A stretch of 64,000 bases of DNA. Source: Sphingomonas sp. QA11 (GTDB taxonomy: Bacteria; Pseudomonadota; Alphaproteobacteria; Sphingomonadales; Sphingomonadaceae). The stretch is from the NCBI RefSeq assembly GCF_028473665.1, contig NZ_CP098774.1, forward strand, positions 3,996,501 through 4,060,500. The letters run 5' to 3'. Shown in pieces: positions 33,589-42,289 of the stretch. How positions within the stretch are numbered: position 1 is the stretch's first letter; each line of letters begins with the position of its first letter. Below the pieces are notes generated by a model. It was not told the DNA's origin. It worked only from the letters and a program-made list of their open reading frames with translations, and did not search any database. Both the position numbers and the translations under genes were made by a program.

Positions 33589-35120
33589 CCGCCGTGACCG
33601 CCCCCGCCGCCCCGCCACAGGCCCAGGCGCCCGCGCCCGCGCCCGCCGCCCATCATGCCTGGAACCTGCGGGTCGCGACCGGACTTGCCGGCATCCTCAT
33701 CGCCGCGATGATGTCCGGGCTCAACGACCGGGTCACCGCGTTGACGCTCACCGACATCTCCGGCGCGCGCGGGCTGGCCGGCGACGACGCCCATCTGCTC
33801 GGCACCGTCTATGCCGCGACCCAGCTCGCCGCGATGCCGGTCGCCTCCTGGTTCGCCGCGACCTTCTCGCTTCGGCATTTCCACCTCGCGATCACCGTCG
33901 TCTTCATGGTCTGCGCGCTGCTGCTGCCGTGGGCGCCGAACTTCGAGTGGCTGGTCGCGCTCCGGGCCATCCAGGGCCTCGCCGGCGGCGCGATGATCCC
34001 GCTGCTGATGGGCGCTGCGCTGCGCTTTCTGCCACCGGCGATCAAGCTCCAGGGGCTCGGCTTCTACTCGCTTACCGCGACCTTCGCGCCCAACCTCGCT
34101 TTGTGGTTCGCGGCCACCTGGATGGACGGATGGAATGACTGGCGCCTCACATATTGGCAGGTGATCCCGATCGGCTTCGTCGTGCTTGCGATGGTCGGCT
34201 GGGGTGTGCCGCAGGACCCGGTTCGCTCCGAACGCCTGCGCGAGATCGATGGCGTGGGCCTCGCCACCGGCCCGCTCGGCCTCGGCCTTCTCGCCTATGT
34301 CGCGGAGGAAGGCGAGCGGCTCGACTGGTTCAACTCCCCGCACATCACCGGCATCGCCGTCGCCGCCGTCGCGCTGATCGCGGCCTTCCTGCTCAGCGAA
34401 TGGCATCACCCGCAGCCCTTCGTGAAGCTCCAGATGCTCTCGCGGCGCAACTTCGCGCTCGGCCTGCCGCTGTTCTGCGGCATATTGATCGTGGTCGTCT
34501 CCAGCGCACTACTGCCCGCCGCGCAACTGGCCGAGGTGCAGCGCTTCCGCCCCCTCCAGATCGCGCCGATCGGCCTCATCATCAGCGTGCCGCAGATCCT
34601 GCTGGCGCCCGCCGTCTCGGCTCTACTCTATCGGCACTGGGTCGATGCGCGCCATGTCGTCGCCCTCGGTCTTGCGCTGATCGCGACCTCCTGCTGGCTC
34701 GGCTCGCAGGTGACGGATGGCTGGATGGTGCGCGAGTTCTGGCTGGCACAGGCATGCCAGATGATCGGCCAGCCGCTCGCCGTGGTGCCGTTCCTCTATC
34801 TCTCGGTCAGCACGCTCATATCGCCCGCCGAAGGCGCGCTCTACGCGGGGCTCATCAACACGCTGAAGACGCTGGCGAGCATCGCCGGTGCCGCCATCGT
34901 CGAGCGGCTGCTGGTGGTGGGCAGCGCCGCGCATCTCACCGTCCTCGCCGATCGCGCGGGGCGAACAGGCCTGTCGCCGTCCAACCTGTTCGAGCCGCAG
35001 GCGCTCACCTTCGCAGTAGCGGACGTCTACCGGCTCGCCGCCCTGCTCGCCGCGCTGCTGATCCTGCCGACCCTGTTCCTCACCCATGTCCCGCCGCCCG
35101 CTCCGGCGAAGAAAGCCTAG
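33585..35120 (+). CDS. MFS drug exporter, DHA2 type (EmrB-like)
   Basis: 511 residues with about 14 hydrophobic segments, the DHA2 topology. Motif A-like loop: AATQLAAMPVASWFAATFSL. The motif C region is LRAIQGLAGGAMIPLLMG. The second half includes WFAATWMDGWNDWRLTYWQV and FLLSEWHHPQPFVKLQMLSR, typical of EmrB relatives. In Gram-negative bacteria such pumps work with a HlyD/EmrA adaptor and an outer-membrane factor; both are encoded beside it. Start overlaps the previous stop (ATGA). Confidence 0.93.
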   Translation: MTAVTAPAAPPQAQAPAPAPAAHHAWNLRVATGLAGILIAAMMSGLNDRVTALTLTDISGARGLAGDDAHLLGTVYAATQLAAMPVASWFAATFSLRHFHLAITVVFMVCALLLPWAPNFEWLVALRAIQGLAGGAMIPLLMGAALRFLPPAIKLQGLGFYSLTATFAPNLALWFAATWMDGWNDWRLTYWQVIPIGFVVLAMVGWGVPQDPVRSERLREIDGVGLATGPLGLGLLAYVAEEGERLDWFNSPHITGIAVAAVALIAAFLLSEWHHPQPFVKLQMLSRRNFALGLPLFCGILIVVVSSALLPAAQLAEVQRFRPLQIAPIGLIISVPQILLAPAVSALLYRHWVDARHVVALGLALIATSCWLGSQVTDGWMVREFWLAQACQMIGQPLAVVPFLYLSVSTLISPAEGALYAGLINTLKTLASIAGAAIVERLLVVGSAAHLTVLADRAGRTGLSPSNLFEPQALTFAVADVYRLAALLAALLILPTLFLTHVPPPAPAKKA

Positions 35121-35131
35121 GAAGACGCCCC

Positions 35132-36166
35132 ATGCCGATGCCGCTCGCCACCAAGATCGCCCTCGGAGGACTCGCCGCCATCGCCCTCATGGGCACGACC
35201 TGGTCCGTGACACATGATGAAGGCGCTGCCTCCGCCCAGACCACTGACGATGCCTATGTGCTTGCAGATTCCAGCACGGTCGCGCCGCGCATCGCCGGAC
35301 AGCTGATGCAGGTGCTGGTCACGGACAACGAGCGCGTCCGCCGCGGTCAGTTGCTCGCCACGATCGACGACCGCGATTATCGGGTGGCGCTCGCCTCGGC
35401 CGAAGCCGACCAGCATGCCGCCGAGGCCAATGCGGAGGGCCTGCGCCGGCAGATCGCCCGGCAGGACAGCGTGATCGCACAGGCCCAGGCGGCGACGGAG
35501 GCGGACGCCGCCGCGGTCATGCTGTCGCGCGCCAATTCCGGACGCTACCGCGACCTCGCCGGCGACGGCTCCGCGAGCCGACAGGAGCAGCAGGAAGCCG
35601 ACTCCCGGCTCGCGTCCGATCAGGCGGCCAGCCGGCGCGACATGGCGGGCCATGTCGCGGCCCGCGAGCAACTGCCGATCCTCCGCGCCCAACTCGGGGA
35701 AGCGGAGGCGGCGATTTCACGCGCTAAGGCGGCGGTCGATGCGGCGCGGCTGAACCTGTCCTACACTCAGATCCGCGCACCCGTGGATGGCGTGGTCGGC
35801 GAGCGGACGCTTCGGGTCGGCAACTATGTCCAGGCCGGCACACCGCTCCTCGCTGTCGTTCCGGTCAGGCTCGCTTATGTCGAGGCGCGCTATCGTGAGA
35901 CCCAGCTTGCCCGGATCCGGCCCGGGCAGCCGGCGACCTTCGCGCTCGATGCCGCGCCGGGCGTGACGTTCAAGGGGCATGTCGAGAGCATCGCGCCGGC
36001 ATCGGGCGCTTCATTCGCCGCGATCGCCCCTGAGAATGCCACCGGCAACTTCACCAAGATCACGCAGCGGCTGGCGGTGCGCATCGCCATCGATCCGAAC
36101 CAGCCGGAGCTTGATCGCCTGCGCGTCGGGATGTCGGTCGTCCCGACCGTGCAGACAGGGGGTTGA
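35132..36166 (+). CDS. HlyD/EmrA membrane fusion protein
   Basis: 344 residues. A short cytoplasmic part and one membrane helix (LATKIALGGLAAIALMGTTW) are followed by the biotinyl-lipoyl-like half-motif (DDAYVLADSSTVAPRIAGQL), a long coiled coil (about 85-190, rich in Ala, Glu and Arg), the returning half with LSYTQIRAPVDGVVGERTLR and a beta-barrel domain. It bridges the MFS pump and the NodT channel. 11 bases after the MFS gene. Confidence 0.93.
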   Translation: MPMPLATKIALGGLAAIALMGTTWSVTHDEGAASAQTTDDAYVLADSSTVAPRIAGQLMQVLVTDNERVRRGQLLATIDDRDYRVALASAEADQHAAEANAEGLRRQIARQDSVIAQAQAATEADAAAVMLSRANSGRYRDLAGDGSASRQEQQEADSRLASDQAASRRDMAGHVAAREQLPILRAQLGEAEAAISRAKAAVDAARLNLSYTQIRAPVDGVVGERTLRVGNYVQAGTPLLAVVPVRLAYVEARYRETQLARIRPGQPATFALDAAPGVTFKGHVESIAPASGASFAAIAPENATGNFTKITQRLAVRIAIDPNQPELDRLRVGMSVVPTVQTGG

Positions 36167-36223
36167 GCAGGACCAGCGCGGCTAACGGTCGCTTCACGTC
36201 CCATCGATCACGGAGAGATTTGG

Positions 36224-37366
36224 ATGCCACACGCGAAACGATCGATCATGCGCCGCTGGTCTTCGCGCATCCGGACGGAAAACCGCGAGGCCTATGTCGC
36301 CTATATCGCGGGCACGGGCATTCCGGACTATGCGGCCACGCCAGGCAATCTCGGCTGCGAGATGCTGGCCCGCGACCTCGGCGATGGCACCACCGAGGTG
36401 ACCACGCTGAGCTGGTGGCCGTCGATGGACACGATTCGAGCTTTCGCTGGCGAGGACGCCGACCGGGCGCGCTATTATCCGGAGGATGATCGCTTCCTGC
36501 TCGCAAAGCCGCCGGGCGTCGAGCATCACGACGTGGTCGCGGTGGGCGCGCGCGGCATCGCCTTCGAGAAGATGCACGCGAACGGCGACGATTTCGCACT
36601 GATTGACCTGCGCGGTGACGAGCGGACGATCGCTCCCGCGCTCGTCCGCCGTCTCGCCGACCGCGAACGCGGTATCGGCTTCCATCAACTGGCGGCGCTC
36701 TCTGATGGCGACGACAGCATCCCACGCCTCTCCTTCTGGAATCCCGACGGATCGGTCCTGGATGCCTGCGGCAGCGCCACGCGCGGCGCGGCGCTCAAGC
36801 TGATGGAGGAAAAGGCGGCAACCAAGGTCATGGTTCGAACGGCGCGCGGACTTCTCGCCTGTTCGCGGCCGTCCGATGGCCACATCTCGGTCGATATGGG
36901 CGCGCCGCTGCTCTCATGGTCGGACATCCCGCTCGCCGAAGCGATGGACACGCTGACCTTGCCCCTGTTCGGCGCGCCGGCTGCGTGCAGCATGGGCAAT
37001 CCGCACTGCACCTATTTCGTCGAGGATGCCGAAGCTATCGCGATCGAGGAACTCGGACCCGCGATCGAACGCAACCCGCTTTTCCCTCAAGGCGCGAACG
37101 TCCACTTCGTCGAGATCATCGACCCGGCCCGCATCCGGCTGAGAATCTGGGAGCGTGGTGGCGGGGTTTCGCCGGGCTCGGGCTCCTGCGCCTGCGCGGC
37201 CGTGGTCAACGGCATTCGCCGCGGCCTGCTGGATCGCTCTGTCGAGGTGCAGTGCGATGGCGGAATCCTTCACGTCGCCTGGGATGGCGCGGGCGTGACG
37301 CTGACCGGCCCGGTGGAGCGCAGCTTCAGCGGCATCTGGGCCGGCACTCCTGTCGAAGAAGGCTGA
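36224..37366 (+). CDS. Fusion of an antibiotic-biosynthesis-monooxygenase-like domain with a DapF-like epimerase
   Basis: 380 residues. Residues 1-105 form an ABM-type ferredoxin-like barrel (WSSRIRTENREAYVAYIAGT, later VTTLSWWPSMDTIRAF). From about residue 113 the protein is a diaminopimelate epimerase fold: IAFEKMHANGDDFALIDLRG, first catalytic cysteine C182 in SVLDACGSATRG, SMGNPHCTYFV, and the C-terminal ERGGGVSPGSGSCACAAVV. Compared with ERGAGETQACGSGACAAV of classical DapF, the second catalytic cysteine is Ser (S319), and a new Cys (C322) appears three residues later. It may not be a true DAP epimerase. GGAGAG precedes the ATG; 57 bases after hlyD, 7 before the next gene. Confidence 0.85.
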   Translation: MPHAKRSIMRRWSSRIRTENREAYVAYIAGTGIPDYAATPGNLGCEMLARDLGDGTTEVTTLSWWPSMDTIRAFAGEDADRARYYPEDDRFLLAKPPGVEHHDVVAVGARGIAFEKMHANGDDFALIDLRGDERTIAPALVRRLADRERGIGFHQLAALSDGDDSIPRLSFWNPDGSVLDACGSATRGAALKLMEEKAATKVMVRTARGLLACSRPSDGHISVDMGAPLLSWSDIPLAEAMDTLTLPLFGAPAACSMGNPHCTYFVEDAEAIAIEELGPAIERNPLFPQGANVHFVEIIDPARIRLRIWERGGGVSPGSGSCACAAVVNGIRRGLLDRSVEVQCDGGILHVAWDGAGVTLTGPVERSFSGIWAGTPVEEG

Positions 37367-37373
37367 GCGAACA

Positions 37374-38270
37374 ATGGCGACCGCGTTTCTGGGCCTCGGC
37401 CATATGGGCGAACCGATGGCATCCAACCTCCTGACGTCGGTGCCCGATCTGATCGTCTGGAACCGCTCGCAGCCCGCGCTCGACCGTCTGGCGGCACGCG
37501 GCGCGACCGTCGCGCCGTCAGCGCGGGACGCCTTGCGGTCCTCGGCGGTCGCCCTGCTCATGCTGGCGAACGAAGCCGTGATCGACCAAGTACTGGAGCG
37601 CTCGTTGGACATGTTCGCGGACAATGTCTGCGGGCGGCTCATCGTCCATATGGGAACGACATCACCCGCTTATTCACGCGATCTGGGCACGGCGATCCTT
37701 GGCGCCGGCGGGCGCTACGTCGAGGCGCCGGTTTCGGGATCGCGCATCCCCGCCGAGAAGGGCGCGCTGGTCGGCATGGTGGCCGGCGACGGACCTGACG
37801 TGGCGATGGTCCGCGCGCTGGTGCGGCCGATCTGCGGCACGACCTTCGCCTGCGGGACAGTGCCGGGCGCCTTGACCATGAAGCTCGCGGTCAACCTCTT
37901 CCTCATCACCATGGTGACAGGGTTGATGGAAGCGGCTCATTTCGCGTCCCGCTCGGGGCTCGACCTCGACCTGTTCCGAGCCGTGATCGACGCCGGTCCT
38001 ATGGCGAGCGATGTGTCCCGCGTGAAGATCGACAAGCTCGTGCGCGACGATTTCACGGCCCAGGCCAGTCTGGGCGACGTGCTGATGAACAGCCAGCTCG
38101 TCGCTGCCGCGGCTCGCAGCGCCGGGATAGCGACACCGCTACTTGACCGCGCGGACGGGCTCTACGCCATGGCGAATGCAATGGGTTTCGGGACGCTAGA
38201 TATGATCGGCGTGATCCGGGCGCTCGAGGCGGAGACAGGCGGGTCGAGCCCCTGTTACGACAAGCCGTGA
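37374..38270 (+). CDS. NAD(P)-dependent dehydrogenase, 3-hydroxyisobutyrate dehydrogenase family
   Basis: 298 residues. Dinucleotide motif TAFLGLGHMGEPMASNL at the very N-terminus, the substrate-binding motif APVSGSRIPAEKGALVGMVA and the lysine motif TMKLAVNLFLI (catalytic Lys in KLxxN). These are the signatures of beta-hydroxyacid dehydrogenases, including imine-reductase-like members. It follows the ABM-DapF fusion by 7 bases and so belongs to the efflux operon. Substrate unknown; reduction of an oxo or imino acid is plausible. The 3' end overlaps the convergent LysR gene by 16 bases. Confidence 0.88.
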   Translation: MATAFLGLGHMGEPMASNLLTSVPDLIVWNRSQPALDRLAARGATVAPSARDALRSSAVALLMLANEAVIDQVLERSLDMFADNVCGRLIVHMGTTSPAYSRDLGTAILGAGGRYVEAPVSGSRIPAEKGALVGMVAGDGPDVAMVRALVRPICGTTFACGTVPGALTMKLAVNLFLITMVTGLMEAAHFASRSGLDLDLFRAVIDAGPMASDVSRVKIDKLVRDDFTAQASLGDVLMNSQLVAAAARSAGIATPLLDRADGLYAMANAMGFGTLDMIGVIRALEAETGGSSPCYDKP

Positions 38271-39187
38271 TCCCAGGGAGCGGTAGGCATGAACCGCCCG
38301 ACGAGCGTATCGACCATGATGCGGACCTTGGGCGCGAGATCGCGGGAGCGTGGCCAGATCGCGGAGATCGGACCGTCCTCGGCAGGCGTCGCGATCGGCA
38401 CGACCTCGAGGCGATGGCTCCGCAGATCGGCCTCGGCGAGCCAGGTCGAGAGATAGGCGAGGCCGAGCCCGGCAACGGTCGCGTCCCGCAACGCCTCCCC
38501 ATGGCTGATGGTGTAGCTCGGCTTGATCAGGATTTCCTGCATGTCACGGTCGCTATCGCATATCCGCCAGGGAAGCGGACGCCCATCCTTGCCGAACGCC
38601 AGGCAGGCATGACCGGCGAGATCGAGAGCAGATTGAGGCCGCCCATGCTCGTCCAGATAGGCCGGCGACGCGCAGATGAGCGAACGCTGCGTACCGATCC
38701 GTCGCCCGATCACGCTCGCATGATGGCCGGGGTGGCCGAGGCGTATGGCGAGATCGACGCCCTCCTCGACAAGGTCCACCAGCCGGTCCGTGAAACTGAC
38801 GTCCAGCTCCAGGTCGGGGTTCGCGGCTGCGACCTCCTGAAGAACGGGCATGATGCACAGCCGGCCGAAGGAGACGGGCAGGTTGACCCGCAGGAGGCCG
38901 GAAATCGATCGCTGTCGGGCGGCAAGCAAGGCCTCCGCGCCGTTCAGCTCGTCGAGCACCTTGAGGCAGCTTCGATAATAGGTCTCGCCTTCGGTCGTCA
39001 GGCTCAGCTGCCGCGTCGTTCGAGCGAGGAGCCGAACGCCGAGCCGGTCTTCGAGCCGAGCGACGCTTTTGGCCGTCGCCGACTTCGACACGCCCATGCG
39101 CGCGGCCGCGGCGGTGAAGCTGCCGCCTTCGACGCTGTGCACGAAGGCCGAGATCCCCTGGAGATGAGAGTGAACATGGAGCGCCAT
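38255..39187 (-). CDS. LysR-family transcriptional regulator
   Basis: 310 residues. HTH: HLQGISAFVHSVEGGSFTAA and MGVSKSATAKSVARLEDRLG. The effector domain begins near SGLLRVNLPVSFGRLCIMPV, the CrgA/AphB-like subtype of LysR proteins. The ATG at 39187 was chosen because the extra upstream residues (to 39223) do not fit the family start. It is divergent from the alcohol dehydrogenase gene at 39283 with 95 bases between, its likely target. Confidence 0.91.
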   Translation of the reverse strand: MALHVHSHLQGISAFVHSVEGGSFTAAAARMGVSKSATAKSVARLEDRLGVRLLARTTRQLSLTTEGETYYRSCLKVLDELNGAEALLAARQRSISGLLRVNLPVSFGRLCIMPVLQEVAAANPDLELDVSFTDRLVDLVEEGVDLAIRLGHPGHHASVIGRRIGTQRSLICASPAYLDEHGRPQSALDLAGHACLAFGKDGRPLPWRICDSDRDMQEILIKPSYTISHGEALRDATVAGLGLAYLSTWLAEADLRSHRLEVVPIATPAEDGPISAIWPRSRDLAPKVRIMVDTLVGRFMPTAPWDHGLS

Positions 39188-39282
39188 ATTGACGACTATA
39201 TGGCGGAAATTATCCGAAACCATAGCGCAACTTCAGCGCCTTGGTTGTCGATATGATCGACCCCTCAGTCTGCGAGGTGATC

Positions 39283-40317
39283 ATGAGCGACAAGATGAAG
39301 CAGTGGCAATTGCCGTCCTTTGGGCGGCACAATCTCGAACTGGCCGAGGCGCCCGTTCCCGTACCCGGCGCGGAGGACCTGCTGATCCGGGTCGCAGCCG
39401 CCTCGCTCAACTACCGCGACAAGCTCGTCATCGAGGGAGAACTGCTCCCGGTCGCTCCCGCCATGCCGTTCGTTCCCGTCTCCGACATGGTCGGCGAGGT
39501 GGTCGCCGTCGGGAAGCGCGTCTCCCGCTTCCGCCCCGGCGAGCGTGTCCTCGGGAATTTCTGGACCCAATGGATCGACGGCGCGCCGCCGCCCGAGATG
39601 GCTGCGCATGGGCGGTCGCTGGGCGGACCGCTTCCCGGCATGCTCAGTAAATATATCGTGCTCCATGAGGACATGGCCGTCGCGGCACCCGTGTCGCTCA
39701 CAGACGAAGAGGCCGCGACCCTGCCAATTGCGGCGCTGACCGCCTGGTTCGCGCTTGTCGAGACGGGCCCGATCAAGGCCGGGGACACGGTGCTGATCCA
39801 GGGCACCGGCGGGGTCGCGCTGTTCGCGCTTCAGTTCGCCAAGGCGCTTGGCGCACGCACGATCGTCACGACCAGACGCGCCGGGAAACTGGGTCGGCTG
39901 GAGGCGCTCGGGGCATCGGCGATGATCGACACGAGCGCGACGCCGGACTGGGCGAGCGCTACCCGCGCGATGACGGGCGGCAAGGGCATCGACCATGTGA
40001 TGGAGATGATCGGCGGCGATAACCTCGTCCGCTCCACGGACGCGCTGGCGGCCGGCGGACGGATCGCGCTCATCGGTTTTCTCGGCGGGCAAAGCCTCCA
40101 GTTGCCCGCCGTGCCGATGATGCTGAAGCGATCGACGCTCCAGGGTATTTCGGTCGGCCACCGCCGTGCGTTCGAGAGCATGAACCGCGCGATCGACGAA
40201 CATGGCATCAAGCCCGTCATCGATAGCGTCTATCCGTTCGAGGAGGCTCCGGAGGCCTTCGATCATCTGGAGCGCGGTCCGTTCGGCAAGGTAGTCATCC
40301 ATGTCGCGCGAGCATAG
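39283..40317 (+). CDS. Zinc-independent MDR oxidoreductase (quinone-oxidoreductase-like)
   Basis: 344 residues. Start MSDKMKQWQLPSFGRHNLEL. The GroES-like half contains SLNYRDKLVIEG, the NYRD motif of zinc-free medium-chain dehydrogenases; the catalytic zinc Cys is absent. The Rossmann half has VLIQGTGGVALFALQFAKAL (GxGGVxxxxxQ). These enzymes reduce activated double bonds or quinones with NADPH. It is followed 18 bases later by the halohydrin-dehalogenase-like SDR, probably in one transcript controlled by the divergent LysR. Confidence 0.88.
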   Translation: MSDKMKQWQLPSFGRHNLELAEAPVPVPGAEDLLIRVAAASLNYRDKLVIEGELLPVAPAMPFVPVSDMVGEVVAVGKRVSRFRPGERVLGNFWTQWIDGAPPPEMAAHGRSLGGPLPGMLSKYIVLHEDMAVAAPVSLTDEEAATLPIAALTAWFALVETGPIKAGDTVLIQGTGGVALFALQFAKALGARTIVTTRRAGKLGRLEALGASAMIDTSATPDWASATRAMTGGKGIDHVMEMIGGDNLVRSTDALAAGGRIALIGFLGGQSLQLPAVPMMLKRSTLQGISVGHRRAFESMNRAIDEHGIKPVIDSVYPFEEAPEAFDHLERGPFGKVVIHVARA

Positions 40318-40335
40318 CGGCGAGGAGGAAGCCTG

Positions 40336-41061
40336 ATGTCCGTCGTCCTGCTGACGAACGTGAATGCCTACGCCGGCCCGGGCGCCCTCCAGGGCCTGCT
40401 TGCCGACGGCCGGCAGATCGCCTGCCACGACCTGGCATTCGACAACGAAGCCAAACGCACCGAATTTGATGCCAAGTTCTCGTCAGCGTTCGCGCTTGCC
40501 GGTCAGACCCCGGGGGACATCCATGCCGAAGTGATCGAGCGCTTCGATGTGCCGGCCGCTATCATCTCGAATGACGTTCATCCTAACCGACCGGCACCGA
40601 TCGAGCAGGTCGCCGCCGACGAACTCCAGCAATCTTTCGAAGCCCTGGTGCTGGCGCCGATCCGCATCGTGCAATTGTTTCTCCCTCGGATGAAGGAGCG
40701 CGGCAGCGGCGTCTTCGTGTTCGTGACGTCGGCGCGGGAGGCGAGGCCGGAACCGGGCTTCGCCGTCGCCACGACGCTGCGCGCGGCGACCACGGCCTTT
40801 GCGAAAGCGCTGGCGGTCGAGGCAGCCCCTTTCGGGATCCAGAGTAACATCGTCGCGCCGAACTATCTCGCCAGCGAACTCTATTATCCGAGGTCACGCT
40901 TCGTCGACGATCCCATCGGCCGCGAGGAGATTGCGCGTATCGTGCCGGTCGGTCGGCTTGGCGCGCCCGAGGAAATAGGTGCGCTGATCGCCTTCCTCGC
41001 CTCCGGCCGATCGCCCTTCGTCACAGGCCAGACCGTCCATTTCTCTGGCGGATGGTCGTAG
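40336..41061 (+). CDS. Short-chain dehydrogenase resembling halohydrin dehalogenases, lacking the catalytic Tyr
   Basis: 241 residues. Rather than the GxxxGxG of ordinary SDRs, the nucleotide region reads LLTNVNAYAGPGA, and ACHDLAF, SNDVHP, FVTSA and IVAPNYLASELYY follow. This pattern matches my memory of HheC-type halohydrin dehalogenases (TNVKHFGGMGSA, SNDIF, GPNYLHSE). Their triad is Ser132, Tyr145, Arg149; here Ser132 and Arg149 are present at the same numbers, but position 145 is Ala (FAVATTLRAA). It may be inactive as a dehalogenase or do another reaction. AGGAGG precedes the ATG. Confidence 0.78.
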   Translation: MSVVLLTNVNAYAGPGALQGLLADGRQIACHDLAFDNEAKRTEFDAKFSSAFALAGQTPGDIHAEVIERFDVPAAIISNDVHPNRPAPIEQVAADELQQSFEALVLAPIRIVQLFLPRMKERGSGVFVFVTSAREARPEPGFAVATTLRAATTAFAKALAVEAAPFGIQSNIVAPNYLASELYYPRSRFVDDPIGREEIARIVPVGRLGAPEEIGALIAFLASGRSPFVTGQTVHFSGGWS

Positions 41062-41105
41062 CCAAGCGGTTCCGGCGCGAGCATGCAGGTAGTCGGGTCG
41101 CCCGA

Positions 41106-42188
41106 TCAGAGTGTGCCCTGTCGACGATCCTCGCTGAGCTTCAATATGGTGCGCTGGGGCAACGTGTCTGGCTGTATCCGCTCCCATAGTGTCTCGGTGC
41201 CGGCGTCTCTCGCGCGCTGCTCCTCCCGCCGGATCCACTGCTCGGCGCTCCTGATCCGGTTCGGGTGAATTTCGTCGAGCAGGGCATAGTCGCGGGCGAT
41301 GATGTCGTGCTTCCACATGCTCCAGAAGCCGGTGAAATTGTCGCGGAAGTTCATGGTGCTCTTGTCGTTCGGGTCCGCGTTATAACCGGCGGGCGACGCC
41401 GCGATCGCCGGGATCGGCGCGAAATAGGCGTCGAGATCGGTGTCGATGTAGCGCGCCGGATGCCCGGTCACGCGCGTGAACGCGGCGGCGAGGTCGGCAT
41501 AGCGGACGGGCTCGATCGCGACTTCGAGATCCATGCCATTCGCGCGATCGGGATGGTCGAACAGCCAGCGGACGTAATAGGCGCAGTCCTCGAGCGCGAC
41601 ATGGACCACGGCACCGTCGCCGAGCGGGACACGCCAGGTCAGCACGCCCTCCTCGATCCGCGGGGTCATCGGAGTCTGGGCGGAAAACGCCATCTCCATA
41701 TAGGGTCCGGTCGTAAACAAGGCGGCGCACATGCGGTGCCCGTTGGCCTGATTCTGGCTGAGGATCCATTCGCCGATCCGGCCCTTGCCGTCATAGTGAC
41801 CGGTCCGGAACATCGAGCGATAGCCCGCCTTCTTCAGCGTGTAATCGAGATTGCCGTAGACGAAGAATTCGACGCCCTCCTCGATCGCGATCTCGTAGGC
41901 GCGGATCGCCCAATAGGTCTCGGTCTTCTCGCCGGCGTTAAAGCCGTCGATGTTGAGGAAGACGCCATCGCAGGCACGCATACCCTCGCGCAGGATCGCC
42001 TCGTCGGCGAAACTGCCTGCCAGGAACTCGACATTGCCCATGTCCGCCAGCGCCCGGGCGCGCGGCGAGTTGGCGTCGCGTGTCAGCGCAAGCACCGCGT
42101 AACGGCGATCCTCGACCAAGCCCCGCACGACGGGGAGGCCCTGGGCGCCGGTCGCGCCCACCACGAAGATCCGAGAGACGTTCGACAT
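41106..42188 (-). CDS. NmrA-family NAD(P)-binding protein
   Basis: 360 residues, longer than the usual 290-310. N-terminal Rossmann motif VVGATGAQGLPVVRGL with NADP-type basic residues nearby (ALTRDANSPRARAL). The middle VEFFVYGNLDYTLKKAGYRS and GPYMEMAFSAQTPMTPRIEE match the HSCARG/NmrA group. The C-terminal extension after about residue 300 (TMNFRDNFTGFWSMWKHDII) is family-specific. It is divergent from the HxlR gene at 42290, which probably represses it through two palindromes in the gap. Confidence 0.85.
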   Translation of the reverse strand: MSNVSRIFVVGATGAQGLPVVRGLVEDRRYAVLALTRDANSPRARALADMGNVEFLAGSFADEAILREGMRACDGVFLNIDGFNAGEKTETYWAIRAYEIAIEEGVEFFVYGNLDYTLKKAGYRSMFRTGHYDGKGRIGEWILSQNQANGHRMCAALFTTGPYMEMAFSAQTPMTPRIEEGVLTWRVPLGDGAVVHVALEDCAYYVRWLFDHPDRANGMDLEVAIEPVRYADLAAAFTRVTGHPARYIDTDLDAYFAPIPAIAASPAGYNADPNDKSTMNFRDNFTGFWSMWKHDIIARDYALLDEIHPNRIRSAEQWIRREEQRARDAGTETLWERIQPDTLPQRTILKLSEDRRQGTL

Positions 42189-42222
42189 AAGGCGACTCCA
42201 GGCGATTGATCCTCACCTTCAT

Positions 42223-42264
42223 AACTCTTATGATGAGAGTATATCAACTCTTATTATGAGAGTT
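42223..42264. promoter_or_regulatory. Two palindromic HxlR operator candidates
   Basis: AACTCTTATGATGAGAGT (42223-42240) and AACTCTTATTATGAGAGTT (42246-42264) are two near-identical imperfect palindromes, ACTCTyATnATGAGAGT, starting 23 bases apart (about two helical turns). A further half-site TAAGAG follows at 42271. They lie between the divergent NmrA and HxlR genes, about 25-65 bases before the HxlR start, and are much more AT-rich than the surroundings. Confidence 0.72.
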
Positions 42265-42289
42265 ACTTGATAAGAGGGAGCGACGAGCG

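Noticed and set aside
36224..37366. Calling this gene dapF of lysine biosynthesis
   Set aside because: The second catalytic cysteine is Ser and the gene lies in an efflux operon, so a housekeeping role is unlikely.
40336..41061. Calling this gene a halohydrin dehalogenase
   Set aside because: The catalytic Tyr is replaced by Ala, so only similarity is claimed.
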